A stretch of 64,000 bases of DNA from Astragalus membranaceus (GCA_039519185.1 CM076846.1:148938605-149002604), one strand, 5' to 3'; positions 43,776 to 55,850 are shown, counted from the first letter of the stretch. Notes: generated from the sequence alone by a model not told the origin. Numbers and translations are program-made.

Positions 43776-45128
43776 CTACTCAGAGTCACGGGTCTCATCC
43801 TCCTCTTCATTCACATATTGGGCGAGCTTCCCTTCGCGGATCAGCTCTTCAAAGTCATCCTTGAGGATGTTGCATTTGCTGGTACTGTGCCCATAACCTT
43901 TGTGATAACGGAAATACTTCTTAGATGTTCGGCCTTTCCTTTGCACCAGAGGTTCGGGCTGTTTGATGTCCCGAAACTCCGCGTCGACGCATTCGGCAAG
44001 GATCTCAGCCTGGGATGTGTTTAGCAGGGTGTACTCTGAGAAGCGACCTTGTCGGGGTCGGGATTCCTGAGGATCTCTCTCATCTTGGGTTCCCTTCTGC
44101 CATGGTTCTTCAATGGCCTTGTAAGCCAGCTCTTCCTCCTTACTGCCAACCTTGGCTTCCTCTTGGTACGCCATGTTGTCTTCTTCATAGTCCATGTACT
44201 TTTGTGCCTTCCGAAGGAACTCGTCCAAGCTTTGGGGTTTGTTAACCCCCACATCCCTTTGAAACAGGCTTCCCTTCTTGAGGCCATCCTTCATCCAAAA
44301 GAGCCTCATCTTGTCTTCAAGGTTCCTGACGTTGGCAGCCTCCTTGTTGAACCTTTCCAGATATTCTTTAAGTGTTTCTTTCTCTCCCTGCCTGATTGCC
44401 CTAAGAACCTCTTCAAATTTGGGTTTCAACCGGGAGGCAGTGAAACAAGCTATGAACATTCTTGCCAGCTGACTCCATGAGGAGATGGAGTTTGGCTTTA
44501 GCTCTTGAAACCACTCTAATGCGGAATTTTTGAGGGTGAGGGGGAAGATTTTACAGTGAACAGGCTCTCTGGCGCCCCTCTAGCGCATCATCAGGGAGAA
44601 GTGTGCCAGATGGCGGTCTGGATCTCCGGTTCCATCATACATCTTGAGAGCTGGCAGCTTTTCCAAGGCCATTGGGGTTCGGCATTCATCCACCCTTCGA
44701 GTGAAAGGTCCTTCATCGGAAAACCTTCTTGAGTTTCGAGGGGAGGTGTCTTCATATTTTGAATCTCGATACCTGCACCGGTCGGGGGATCTCCTCGATG
44801 GTGATCCCCGTTGGTGCCTCTGGTGGGTATTGACCCGACTCCTTAGCCTCTCACGAGAATTGGGGGATGAACGTGAGGAGGTTCTGGGTGGAGGCTGCTC
44901 GGGCAGGGAAGCCACACGCTTTTCAATCTGCCTTAGGCGAGCGTCCTGCTGCAACATAGCTTGAGTGCGATTGCACAGGAGATCCAAAAGTTGGCTCACA
45001 TTCGAGGGCTGGGCGAGCTGACTGGTACCCTCGTTAGGCAGGCTGGCGACGTTGCCCTCAGGAGTACCCTTTGGCCGGGGTGCGGGTATGGCAACGCTTT
45101 GAATCCGGGGTCTGCCTCTAGGAGCCAT
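43776..45128 (-). pseudogene. Ty3/gypsy Gag (single stop), no pol
   Basis: ATG at 45126-45128 (MAPRGRPRI). A Ser/Arg-rich N-terminus leads into the Retrotrans_gag core: MYDGTGDPDRHLAHFSLMM, a TAG at 44580-44582, then PLTLKNSALEWFQELKP, RMFIACFTASRLKP and KETLKEYLERFNKEAANV. A zinc-knuckle-like KKYFRYHKGYGHSTSKC follows and the frame ends at 43776 (TRDSE). One nonsense codon is the only clear defect over about 450 codons. Pol never follows; the sequence turns into repeats. Gag-only terminal-repeat elements (TR-GAG) are known in plants; the 3' LTR was not found. Confidence 0.85.
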
Positions 45129-45179
45129 GGAGTAGCAAGAGAAAAGTTCAAGGAGTAGTGATGATGTGAAAGATAGAAT

Positions 45180-45198
45180 CTCCCACTGTGGTCACCAA
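45180..45198 (-). promoter_or_regulatory. Primer-binding site of the Gag-only element
   Basis: The minus strand reads TTGGTGACCACAGTGGGAG immediately after the LTR end TGCAAGGTACAGAACA, the position and form of a gypsy primer site. Confidence 0.6.
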
Positions 45199-45587
45199 TG
45201 TTCTGTACCTTGCAGTATTGGGTTGACTGTAGTTGGTAGATCTCTTGCTGCCTTGCCGGAGGTTAGTGTGAGCCTGGGGGGTACTTGCGAAGCCACTCCA
45301 ACGCTCAAGTCAGTATTAAGAATAGATGAGTGATTTAGCTAGGAATGAGAGAGTGTACCTTATGAAGGCTATGGTAGCCGGTATTTATAGGAAAACGTGC
45401 CCGTTTGTGGATCGTCGGATTAGTAGAATCGATCTCAACCATTCAAGTGTGATGGCCTTAATTGGGCCTATATGTTGTGGATATGGGTCGAAATGATTAG
45501 GCCAATCCATATCCAATTACTAAATGCACCTCCTGGTATTGCTGAATGGACCTCCTGGTCCAGTCCAGAACACCAACTATGACAACA
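45199..45587 (-). mobile_element. 5' LTR of the Gag-only gypsy element
   Basis: About 389 bp, TGTTCTGTACC...TATGACAACA on the plus strand. The minus-strand TATA box CTATAAATACCGG (about 45385-45393) lies at U3-R distance. The right border is uncertain by a few bases because of the ACAACAAACAA run. Confidence 0.65.
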
Positions 45588-46355
45588 AACAACGGCTTTG
45601 CCATCGCGTCGTCCTTAGTTGGCAACATGGACGGTGACAATGTCACCATTTTCTTCCCCATTGTTTCCCTTTCGCAACCATGAGTCAGATCCATCCTTTT
45701 TTGTGATATGGTGTTGTCTATTGGTGTTGGTTGATTAATGTGTTTGATCGCTTGATGTGTATCCAAACACCACGAGGCCTCAAATTGTTTCTATATATAT
45801 GTAAATCAAAAATTTCAATGCTAGATTCCAAAAAAAAAGAGTCAAACTTGTATGAAGTAATATTTATTTGGTTTAAATATGTTTTTAGTCGCTTCAAATA
45901 TACCAAGTTTCTATTTTAGTCCTGCAAAATGAATTTTTTTCATAAACACCCTTCTATTAGTAACTCTCTTAATTAATTGGTGATGTGTCAAACATGAGTC
46001 TATGTGGCTTTTCCACATCATTATTTTTATTTTATTTTATTTTAAAATTGTGATTTGAATCCCATATCAAATTAGGGTTTATTTTCATCTTCCCTTTCTT
46101 CCTTATTTCCAGAATATCATTCCTCTTCATCTTCACTGTCAATGGAAACAAGCTTTTGTTTGGCTTTGTATGCATCCCCACTTCTCAAAAATCTTCCACA
46201 TTGCTTTGTTCATCTTTGAATTACTAGAAGTGCCAAAACAAAATTCGATTTCATGATTACTTGACTTATTTTATGAATTTCATGTTCAATTTTAGTTGTT
46301 TGATGTTAGTTTTGGAGTATAACTGAATACTAGGATGTCAAGGAGGTGGGAATCT

Positions 46356-46408
46356 GGTTCTCAGTTCACATCTTACCACACACTGTCGTAAGATGTGAAC
46401 TGAGAACC
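46356..46408. repeat. Perfect 21-bp inverted repeat
   Basis: GGTTCTCAGTTCACATCTTAC (46356-46376) and its exact complement (46388-46408) around an 11-base loop. It is followed by ACCGATGTTAAATG words (46490-46540) like the CACTA subterminal repeats. Confidence 0.85.
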
Positions 46409-46599
46409 ATTTTAAAAAAAAGACATTTAGCGGATGCTAAATGTCATTTTTCAGACAGCAAAAACAGTGATGAAACATCATTTAGCATTGGAGTTTTAAA
46501 AAACCGATGTTAAATGTCCAAAACAACCGATGTTAAATATCTTTTTTGCACAATTGTCCACTTCCTCCACGGTCACAACAAATTTGGAGTGCTTCATAA

Positions 46600-46936
46600 A
46601 TGCAATATTACGAAAATTGGATAAAAGCACAAAAGGTTGTTTTTAAATATGTAGATAACTGTGTTTCAGTGAATCCATAGCTCTTGAGAAATCCAACCAC
46701 AAGATTTGGAGCATCTGGGTTTTTCATTTGCAATCTTTTGAGAGTTTCGAAGACTTTTCTGGGGACAACCCACATGAGTTGATGAGAGTGGACATCGTAA
46801 AGGTGTCAACTTTATGGTTGTTTGTGGTGGAAATTGATACAGCACGGGATGTGAAGTAAAGAGGAATGAAATTCTGGAAATGGGGAAGAAAGGGAAGATG
46901 CAAATAAACCCTAATTTGATTTGGGATCCAAATCAC
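46600..46936 (-). pseudogene. mTERF-domain protein N-terminal fragment
   Basis: Minus-strand frame with a hydrophobic/aromatic, Arg-containing leader suited to an organelle transit peptide, then DTFTMSTLINSCGLSPEKSS. After a one-base shift it gives MKNPDAPNLVVGFLKSYGF and TETQLSTYLKT. This is the first mTERF repeat of plant mitochondrial transcription termination factor-like proteins (LINSCGLSPE..., FKSxGFSxTQI). The remaining repeats are absent, as expected for a captured first-exon fragment. Confidence 0.7.
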
Positions 46937-46954
46937 TAATTCAAAATAAAATAA

Positions 46955-47266
46955 AGGCTTAAATATATGTTACTCCCTGTAAATATGCTCATTATCCATT
47001 TATCCCCCTGCAAAAAAAAACTTTTAAAATAAATCTTGCAAATATTAAGTGTTTCTAGTTGCCTCTGCTGTTAGTTTTAGCTAACAGCGTTAAGCCTATG
47101 CTGACTTGGCTGCGATTTGGGATCTAGTTACCACCTGCAAATATTAAGTATTTCTAGTTACCCCCTGCAAATGGCAGCCAAGTCAGCATAGACTTAACGT
47201 TGTTAGCTAAAACTAACAACCAAGAGGTAACTAGAAACACTTAATATTTGCAAAGTTTATTTTAAA
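46955..47266. mobile_element. Hairpin MITE (MULE-type)
   Basis: Inverted arms at about 47020-47112 and 47174-47266 (TTGCAAATATTAAGTGTTTC ... GAAACACTTAATATTTGCAA; CTAACAGCGTTAAG ... CTTAACGTTGTTAG) with a short internal loop. The left flank carries the GGCTTAAATATATG...CCCTGTAAATATG end type; the right end is truncated. Confidence 0.65.
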
Positions 47267-47269
47267 GAA

Positions 47270-47761
47270 GAGTATTTATGCAAACCAGTATTAGCAGCTT
47301 GTAAAAAAAAACCAGTATTTATGCAAACCAATAAAAACAAGAGTATTTCTAACTTTCACGTAGCTCGGTCGTTGAGTTAAGGAACGCCAAAAGAGTTTCA
47401 AAAAAGAGGTTTATAGTTTGAATTCTAGAAACTAAAAATTTCTCCCTAACTAATTAGCCACTTTCATTTGTGTTTAACACATGGTCATTCAATAATGTGA
47501 GAAATGGAATGATGCAACTAAAACAAAGAACAAGAAAGAAAAAAAAGACAGAAATAAAGAACAGAGCACAAAAAAGCAGTTTGAGTTAAATCAATGCTCA
47601 TCTTTGGTGATTAATAAATTAGTTGAGATATACAAGCGGTCATTCATTCATGAACAAAAAAATGAAGACTTACAACAAGGAAGCACCAAAACTCAAAACT
47701 CTTTCATGGGACAAAATTAGTGTTGTTGATATTTACATCTTTTCATGAGAATTGGAAGAGG
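47270..47761. other. 3' flank of the sulfotransferase-like gene
   Basis: AT-rich sequence with no gene. It includes the presumed minus-strand 3' UTR and polyadenylation region of the gene ending at 47762. Confidence 0.4.
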
Positions 47762-50470
47762 TTATGTTGAATAGTCAGATTGGAGAAAACTGTCATAAGC
47801 AGTTGCTTTGAGTGTTTTGGCAACTTCATCCCAGTTTTTAACATGCTCTGATAATGTTCCTTTATGTATCTTAACCTGTCGGCTTGTTAATTCCATCACT
47901 GGCAATCCTAAAAACTCTAGCACATCTTTTAGCTTCTGAATAAAACATAAACAGTGAAATCACAATATTTTGTTAACTTTCAATTTATTTATTATAATTA
48001 AGAAGAAATAAAAGATGAAGGAATTTGTGCTGAGGCTCTTACAGTTTGATTTCTTATAAGATCCTCATAGTACAAGATCATATGTCTTGTGGTGTTGAAG
48101 TATCCTAAAGCCTTTGCAGATCTTCTTTCCATATCTTTCAAGTCATTCAACAATGATGTTGAATTTATGATAGGCTTGTACTTTGAAAGTGTATCAGCCT
48201 GAAAGAAGCCAAATATATATATATGAGTTTCATTTTATGCATATAAGAGAAATGCAAGGAGAGAGAAGAATAGACAGAGAGACCTCTTCTGCAGAATGAA
48301 CATGTGATTTGTGAGTTCCATTCAATTGCTTAGCATAACGATCATAAGAATTGGCATGCATTGATACCATTCTGCGTAATAAGTTTCTCCGGAAGAGAAA
48401 TATTACAGAAACGCGTCGGCGGTTGAAATACTCTACTATTTCCTTAGGGTGCTCCATTAATCCCTGCATGAAACTAAAAGATGTGTCGCTTCTTTCATTA
48501 CTAAAAATACTAAGCTATGAAACAGAATTGCAAAGCAAGTCTATGTTATACTATGAAGCACCCACACATCAAAATAATTGCAATCAAAGCAAGTCTATGT
48601 TATACTATGAAGCACCCACACATAAACGGACACCAGACACGACACTAACACTAACACTAACACGTAGACACTAATTTTAATTTGAAAAATGAAAGTAATT
48701 GAAGTGCCAGTTTCGGTTTCGGTTTCGGTGTCGGTGTTCGACACGACATGTGTCGGATACCAGACACGTCTTCAACCTGAAGTGTCGGTGCTACAAAGTC
48801 GAGTAGCATGAATTCATTACAAAATTAGACTCTTCCAAGACAATTGACATTTGGCCTTATTCTGACCTCATGTCTCGACATTGTTTTTCAAGGCTTTGTC
48901 TGCTTTGGCCTACTACATGTTAGCCTTCAAGATTTTATTCTTTGTTGAAAGGCGCCTCAGTGGATTAAGGATGTGAACTTTTAGAAACTATCATTGGCTT
49001 AGATTCCCAAGTAATGTGAGACATTATGGTTTGCTACAACAGGTCTCTCATCCATTGACGGAGAACCAGATAGCTAAATCGGCTTAACTATACTTTTGGT
49101 CCCTTTTTGTGTCAGTGAATTTTGATTTTGGTTCTATCAGATTTACTGGATACAATCTCTGTAGCACCGACACTTCAATTACTTGTATTTTTCGAATTAA
49201 AACCGATGACTGCGTGTCCGTGTCTATACGAGTGTTTCATAGGCTACAATGTCGGTCCATTAGTATCCAAGTTGATGCAATCTAGCCTCCTATTAAGTTC
49301 ATATTAGTGTGACACTCTTTTGCTCATTTATTTAATATTATGCCAAGTAATTTCCACATCAAACAAGGAAAGTGTGAAATTTGCATAAGAATACTAGAGT
49401 GAGAAGTGAGAACATTTACCTGATTAAGCATCCACTTTAAGCCAACAGCAGCAGAACACTCATTCTTAGAAGCACTGCTAAGCCAATCCAAATTGTAAAC
49501 TTTATCTAAAGTATGTACAATTGTAGAAACATTTACTCTTCTCTCACTAACTGAAAATATCTCCCCATTTGAACTCACATTAACATGGCTATTCAAAAGG
49601 GTCTCAAACCACCCACTTCCTGATCTCTGATTTGTCAATATAGCAAAGAATCTCACTGGATTTAAAGCACACTCACTCCTATCAAAGTAAAAAAAATAAA
49701 GAAAACATTTAACAAATCAAAACCAAAAGAACATGATTCTTAAAAAAAAGAAACTTTACATTACCTATTAAAAGACACTGGATTGGGGAAATGTAGGAAA
49801 GCAAAATCTGGTGGATTCAAACTGAATCTACTCTTAGAAGGCTTCTCAATCTGTTGTAGCTCAAGAAGTATAGTTCTAGCATGGATGCTTGTTTGTTTCA
49901 GACACACAGAACAGATAAAAACACCACATACCATTGAAAACATTAACACCGACATCCTCAACAACAGTGGCAATTTCTTTTGAGGTTTTATTACTAGAAT
50001 GTCCTGTAAACACAAGAAAAACAAAGAAGCAGGAGATTAGTAGTAAAAAGACATAAGCATAGATCATTAATTTAATGCTGGAAAAGATAAAAGGTGCAAA
50101 CTTTAGAAGAATATGTTCCAATCAAACAAGCCCCATATAAGTGAAATGTAAGGGGCCAAAAAATCAGTAGATCTAAACATGAAGAAGATGGTTCTTGTTT
50201 TTAGTTAGAGAGTGGAAACATCAAACTTGAAAATCAAATGTGAAAAAAGAAAAGAAAAGAAACGAAAAGAGAAGAGTAGAGAGTCCTCCACTGAGCTTGA
50301 AACATTAGTTAGAACAAAAACAGAAATAGAAGGCATGTTCACTATGGTAGATAGGAATAGTTGCCATAAATGGGAAAGTAAAAGAAGCACATTGTTTGTT
50401 TCTAAGGAAGGACAACACAAGAAGAGAAGAGAACCTTGTTGAAGCAACACATGTTTTCTTCTACTACCAT
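47762..50470 (-). CDS. Membrane-anchored P-loop sulfotransferase-like protein (NodH-like), six exons, intact
   Basis: Coding exons (minus strand): 50435-50470, 49765-50003, 49420-49678, 48284-48463, 48043-48198, 47762-47935. All borders are GT/AG and the exons sum to 347 codons plus TAA with no break. The start MVVEENMCCFNK is the only ATG opening a frame in phase with exon 2. Exon 2 carries a single membrane segment (LLLRMSVLMFSMVCGVFICS), suggesting a type II membrane protein of the Golgi or endomembrane system. Exon 3 has AILTNQRSGSGWFETLLNSH, the 5'-phosphosulfate P-loop for PAPS. Exon 4 has VIFLFRRNLLRRMVSMHAN, the 3'-phosphate-binding motif. It resembles plant genes annotated as nodulation protein H-like; its substrate is not known from the sequence. 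It is the only evidently functional gene in the window. Confidence 0.85.
48535..48802. mobile_element. MITE-like insertion in intron 3 of the sulfotransferase gene
   Basis: TATACTATGAAGCACCCACACA occurs at about 48548 and again at 48599. It is followed by GGACACCAGACACGACAC and, at the far side, GTGTCGGATACCAGACACG and GAAGTGTCGGTGCTAC, an inverted CTATGAAGCAC...GTGCT(T/A)CA pair seen in a widespread plant MITE. The termini are degraded. Confidence 0.5.
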
Positions 50471-50590
50471 TGTTGTTTTAGACAAAACCGAGAGAGAGAA
50501 AGAGTACAATTAAGAGATTTGAATGCGATGTTTGAAAGAGAGAGCTGAGAGAGAGAGAGAGAGAGAAAGAATGTAAAGAACAGACAATGG
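50471..50590 (-). promoter_or_regulatory. 5' leader of the sulfotransferase gene
   Basis: Minus-strand CT-rich leader with a (GA)n run (50545-50570), common in plant 5' UTRs, lying upstream of the ATG at 50468-50470. No convincing TATA box was identified within 300 bp. Confidence 0.35.
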
Positions 50591-51500
50591 TAAGAGGAGG
50601 TTTGGAGTTTGGACCATGTTTTGTTTGTGTTGAGGAACCTTCTTTGAGGGCCTTGAAAAGTCATCAAGCCCACACAACCAAACAGAAGAAAAGTACCGTT
50701 GTCTTTGAAGAGAAAGTAGAAGGATATAATTGATTTTATTTATTATAATTAATGTGTCATACTTTATTATCTAAAGGTTGGATTCCCTAAATTCAAATTC
50801 CTTTTAGGCTACTATCAAGAATTTTTACAGTATTCAATTCATTATTAGGCTCTAATCTCTCTTTTGACATATTCCTGCCCCATATAAAAGAGGTAAATTG
50901 TGGACTAAATATCATACATATAGAGGTGGATCAAGTTATTCAAAAGTAATTCAAGTCAAAGTTATTCAAGTCAAAGTTGTTATTTTCCAGAGATATAACG
51001 AGGTTGCATTTTCAACACCGATCTTGGTTAAGTTGGAAGAACCACAAATCATCTCATCCAAACACAAAAAGTTATGTTTAATATCTCTTGATAAGTATAA
51101 ATATTGAATTTTATCAACTCAATTGTCAAATTATATTTTTATTAGATCAACTACGTAAAATATCATAAACTTTAAAATTACTTGATGATTCATGAACGAA
51201 CTTTAATCCAACTATGTAATAATCAAAGTTCATCAGTTACTTCAATCAATAATTACATGTAGAATACAAGATTTACCAATCCTACAATTGAATTCAAAAA
51301 TACTATGAAATTAGTTCGGTTGGTGAGCTAAGTGCCTTGAAAGAGTTGCAAAGTTGGCTCAATTGATCAGTTAAGGGATATGAATAAGTTACAAAGTTGG
51401 CGAGTTAGGGACATGAAGGAGTTGCAATATTGCTAGAAGGAGTTCCAGAGTTCAAACATTGGAAACTAATATTCCCCCACCCCTACTAACATTTGTTTAT
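50591..51500. other. Intergenic AT-rich sequence
   Basis: A small direct repeat (CAAGTTATTCAAAAGT / CAAAGTTATTCAAGTCAAAG near 50930-50975). No gene seen. Confidence 0.4.
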
Positions 51501-51504
51501 AAAA

Positions 51505-51690
51505 AAAATATTTTTTTTGTATGAACCATTGCTGGCTAGCCACGGAGTGTCCCAACGCTTTCAACGAAAGACTAATCTCCACTTGTGATTAAGATCAATT
51601 TTCACACTTGCCAACACCGAGTTTGTCCACTGCGGGAATCGAACCCGAGAGCACCCGGAGGATTAAGCCATGAGAAAAAAATACTCTAAA
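51505..51690 (-). mobile_element. tRNA-derived SINE-like sequence
   Basis: The minus strand reads TGGCTTAATCCTCCGGGTG followed by GGGTTCGATTCCCGCAGTGG (51630-51648), matching the pol III A- and B-box arrangement (B box GGTTCGANNCC). An unrelated body follows, ending in an A/T-rich tail at about 51500-51515. This is the layout of plant tRNA-derived SINEs. The A box is weak and no target duplication was found. It is not a functional tRNA gene. Confidence 0.5.
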
Positions 51691-51724
51691 ACATGAGAAA
51701 AAAATGTTCCTTTTTTGTTGTTAA

Positions 51725-51726
<2 letters not shown>

Positions 51727-51789
<63 letters not shown>
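51727..51789. repeat. (AT)n microsatellite
   Basis: About 31 TA dinucleotides adjoining the SINE-like head. Confidence 0.9.
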
Positions 51790-51791
<2 letters not shown>

Positions 51792-51990
51792 TGAAACGTG
51801 CACCTTTGATTCCCTTTTGTCCTTTTCTTAGTATGGATATTTAGAAAATGTTACATTTTTCATAATTGTAACTCAGAGGGGCATGATGATGTCGTAACTT
51901 AAACGCCACTCCCGCTAATTGCTCAAAGTGGAGGCAAACAAGAAGATCTGACTCATGTCAACTGTCATGGAAGAGAGATAATATTTATTT

Positions 51991-52375
51991 GGCTTAATTA
52001 CAGTTTTGGTCCCCCTATTATGACCAACTCACGATTTTGGTCTCTAAAGTTTTAATTTGACGATTTTGATCCCCCTATTTTCCCAATTTGTAAAATCAAG
52101 GTCCCCCTTCTTAATTTGGTCAAAATTAAAACTGTATTTTGTCTTTTATCCTACGTGGCAGTCCACGTGGGGGGAGGGGTTGAAGAGGAACAGTGCCACG
52201 TGGACTGTCACGTAGGATAAAAGCCAAAATACAGTTTTAATTTTGACCAAATTAAGATGGGGGACCTTGATTTTACAAATTGGGAAAATAGGGGGATCAA
52301 AATCGTCAAATTAAAACTTTGGGGACCAAAATCGTGAGTTGGTCATAATAGGGGGACCAAAACTGTAATTAAGCC
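51991..52375. mobile_element. MULE-type MITE, near-perfect hairpin
   Basis: GGCTTAATTACAGTTTTGGT at the left and ACCAAAACTGTAATTAAGCC at the right. Arms of about 170 bp match almost base for base (including CCTACGTGGCAGTCCACGTGG / CCACGTGGACTGTCACGTAGG) around a 30-bp centre. Flanked by TATTTATT(T) and TATTTATT(A), an 8-9 bp duplication. No coding capacity. Confidence 0.88.
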
Positions 52376-52846
52376 TATTTATTAATTAACTCCTCAATGA
52401 GGCCTTTGAGCTGGTTTATTTTTTTTATTGTTGAGCTGGTTTTTTTTCACAAAAAATTTAAGGTGCCGGTGGAGCCCCACTTCCATGTAGCAAAAAATTT
52501 AAAATATACGAAGAAAATTACACGACCAAGTTCCACGTAGGAAAAAAACTTAAAATATACAAAATATACAAAAAAAATTACATTTATCTCACCTTAAAAA
52601 GATTATTATCAGAGACTTGAACTAACGGTTTAGTACATAATTTGTTTGTAATTAATAGTTTAGTACCAACGAAGGTTGGACTAAGTGATAACTTGTATTG
52701 GATCCCACTCGAAGATCTCGGATTCAAATTTTGGGTGTGAGAAAAACTCTTTTGAGAGGAGAGAACCACACGAGCCGGCAGAGCCGGGTACTCATGGCCG
52801 ATTTGAATTATATTAATATATTTTATCGGTCACTAAAAATTAATTA

Positions 52847-54173
<1,327 letters not shown>

Positions 54174-54437
54174 TAATTAAATTCTAAAGTTAACTAAATT
54201 CTACTTCTAGTGAGGAAATTGGTAGGTCATAAAAAATTCAATAGATTAATGACACAATTAATTGAACAGTGGAAAGAAATAAAGTGAGAGTAAAATCAGA
54301 TGATTGCCAAATATCAAAAATTCGGAAATGCAAACCAAGCTATAGTGGCTTGCCGGATTTTATTATTTAGGTGGATTTTAACAAGCATGCATAACAAAGG
54401 AAAACTATCAGTGTTTTGAATCCACTCTTACATACAA

Positions 54438-54446
54438 TAAGGTCCT
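54438..54446. repeat. MULE 2 target-site duplication, left copy
   Basis: TAAGGTCCT, repeated exactly at 58728-58736. Confidence 0.9.
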
Positions 54447-54460
54447 GGATTTTTTTGGGT

Positions 54461-54478
54461 CCCCCCCCCCCCCCCCCC
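54461..54478. repeat. Poly-C tract in MULE 2 left end
   Basis: About 18 C residues near the terminus. The opposite end has only CCCGGGGGG, so the tract lengthened on one side. Confidence 0.85.
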
Positions 54479-54599
54479 AATTAAACCCCATACCCCCATA
54501 TTTGATTTTAATCCAAAAATACCCTTTCATTTTCACCAAAATCTGATCAGACCCCACAAAATTGTAAAATTCCCAGAAATCTCTAAAAAAAGGGTATTT

Positions 54600-54725
54600 C
54601 TGAAAATATTGTCAGTTCAAATTTCCGGAAATACGTTATACATTTTTTTGACGTATTTCCGGAAAGTTTAATTTGTTAAACTTCCAGAAAAACCCTTATT
54701 TTCGGTATTTTCGAAAATTGATTTT
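54600..54725. repeat. Left subterminal TTTCCGGAAATAC repeats of MULE 2
   Basis: Several copies of TTTCCGGAAATACG and CTTCCAGAAA in both orientations, matching the larger set at 58365-58660. Confidence 0.75.
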
Positions 54726-54744
54726 TTAGCTTTTTTTTACCAAT

Positions 54745-55850
54745 ATGGCTAAAACAGATGGCAGATGCCCCTTTATGGATTTATTGGATACGTTTACCAC
54801 ATCATAGGTTTTTCCTACTCGGGATATTGTTACCCGTTGGGCGAGAGATATCGGTAAAGCCAACGGGGTAATTGTCATTATTATTCGATCCGAGTCGAGT
54901 GAGAATGGTAAGGGAAGAAAATAAGATTGTTTTTGGTTGTGATAGGCATGGGAGATATAGTGGAGTAGATGTTGGGTGTTCTAGTAGACACAAGACCTCA
55001 AAAAGGTGTGGTTGTCCATTTAGATTGAAAGCTAAACCACTCGATCCTCCTAGTCTTGATTGGAAGGTCAAAGTTATGTGTGGAATTCACAACCATGAGC
55101 CTCTTAAGACTATCCTTGGAGCACCAATATTTGGTAAGTTCAACAAAGAGGAGCGGTTAGCAGTTGAAGAGCATATGTGGTTGGGAGTGAAAGCAGTAAA
55201 AAGTCTAGAGTCAATAAAGAGGAGATTTACCAACAAATTGAGTAACATTTCACAGCTGTATAGAACCCGCAAAAGTCTCTGGAAGGGAAAGAGAGGAAGT
55301 AGGACTGAGATGCAGGAGCTTCTGACACTGATTCAGTCTCATCATTATATTTGTTGGACCAGACGGCTTGAAGGAACTGATATTATTGAGGAGATCATGT
55401 GGTCACACCCTGATAGTATCAAGTTATTGAGGATGTTTCCTAATGTCTTGATTATGGACTGCACCTTCAAGACCAACGTTGGTGTCACGAGATTGTTGGT
55501 GTCACTTCTACTGAGTTGACATTTTCTGTTGCATTTGCTTACTTGTCTCACGAGAGATATGATGACTACACATGGGTTTTGCAGAGCCTAAAAGATTTGA
55601 CGGTATTAGATATCCCACTTCCTTAGGTTATCCTCACTGACTGTGAAGAGGGATTGATGAATGCTATCAAGGTTGTGTTTTCCGAAGCAGTTAATTTTCT
55701 TTGTCGGTATCACATTAACAACAATGTGAATGCTAAAATTAAGAAGGCTGTCAAGGGAGATAGGGTGAAGTCAGTGATGAGTCTTTGGCATGCAATAGTT
55801 GACTCTGTATTTGAGGATGAATTTTATGAGAATTTTTATTTCAGGAGGGA
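54745..55850 (+). pseudogene. MULE 2 transposase, N-terminal and catalytic part
   Basis: Starts at ATG 54745 (MAKTDGRCPF). The FAR1-like WRKY-GCM1 zinc region (RCGCPFRLKAK, VMCGIHNHEP) follows a frameshift near 54870. The MULE catalytic core then carries LIMDCTFKTN (first Asp; DxTFKTN) and, after a second shift at 55519, AFAYLSHERYDDYTWVLQSL and VILTDCEEGLMNAI (second Asp). A TAG at 55624-55626 precedes VIL. RYHINNNVNAKIKK leads to the downstream part. It would recognise the element ends and catalyse excision and integration; now inactive. Confidence 0.88.

Larger units (their letters stand above)
45870..46960. mobile_element. Pack-MULE-like unit with mTERF fragment
   Basis: Inverted arms, about 100 bp each and imperfect, at 46030-46140 and 46858-46960 share AAATTAGGGTTTATTTTCATC / GATGCAAATAAACCCTAATTT and CCAGAATATCATTCCTCTT / AAGAGGAATGAAATTCTGG. 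The left outer sequence GGTTTAAATATGTTTTTAGTC is a common legume MULE/MITE end. No target duplication was resolved; the right end has been overrun by another MITE starting GGCTTAAATATATG. The interior carries an mTERF exon fragment and a CACTA-like scrap. Confidence 0.5.

Noticed and set aside
44015..45158. Plus-strand ORFs of 60-143 codons
   Set aside because: Antisense shadows of the minus-strand gypsy Gag, which has recognisable Gag core motifs.
49122..49307. Plus-strand 61-codon ORF in sulfotransferase intron 3
   Set aside because: Lies in an intron with MITE-derived repeats; no domain, no promoter.
51625..51690. Possible tRNA gene
   Set aside because: Only a B-box-like T-loop is convincing; no cloverleaf acceptor stem or anticodon arm could be paired, so it is treated as a SINE head.
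54872..55519. Possible host FAR1/FHY3 transcription factor
   Set aside because: The MULE catalytic motifs, OTU domain, subterminal repeats and exact 9-bp target duplication show that it is a transposon gene.
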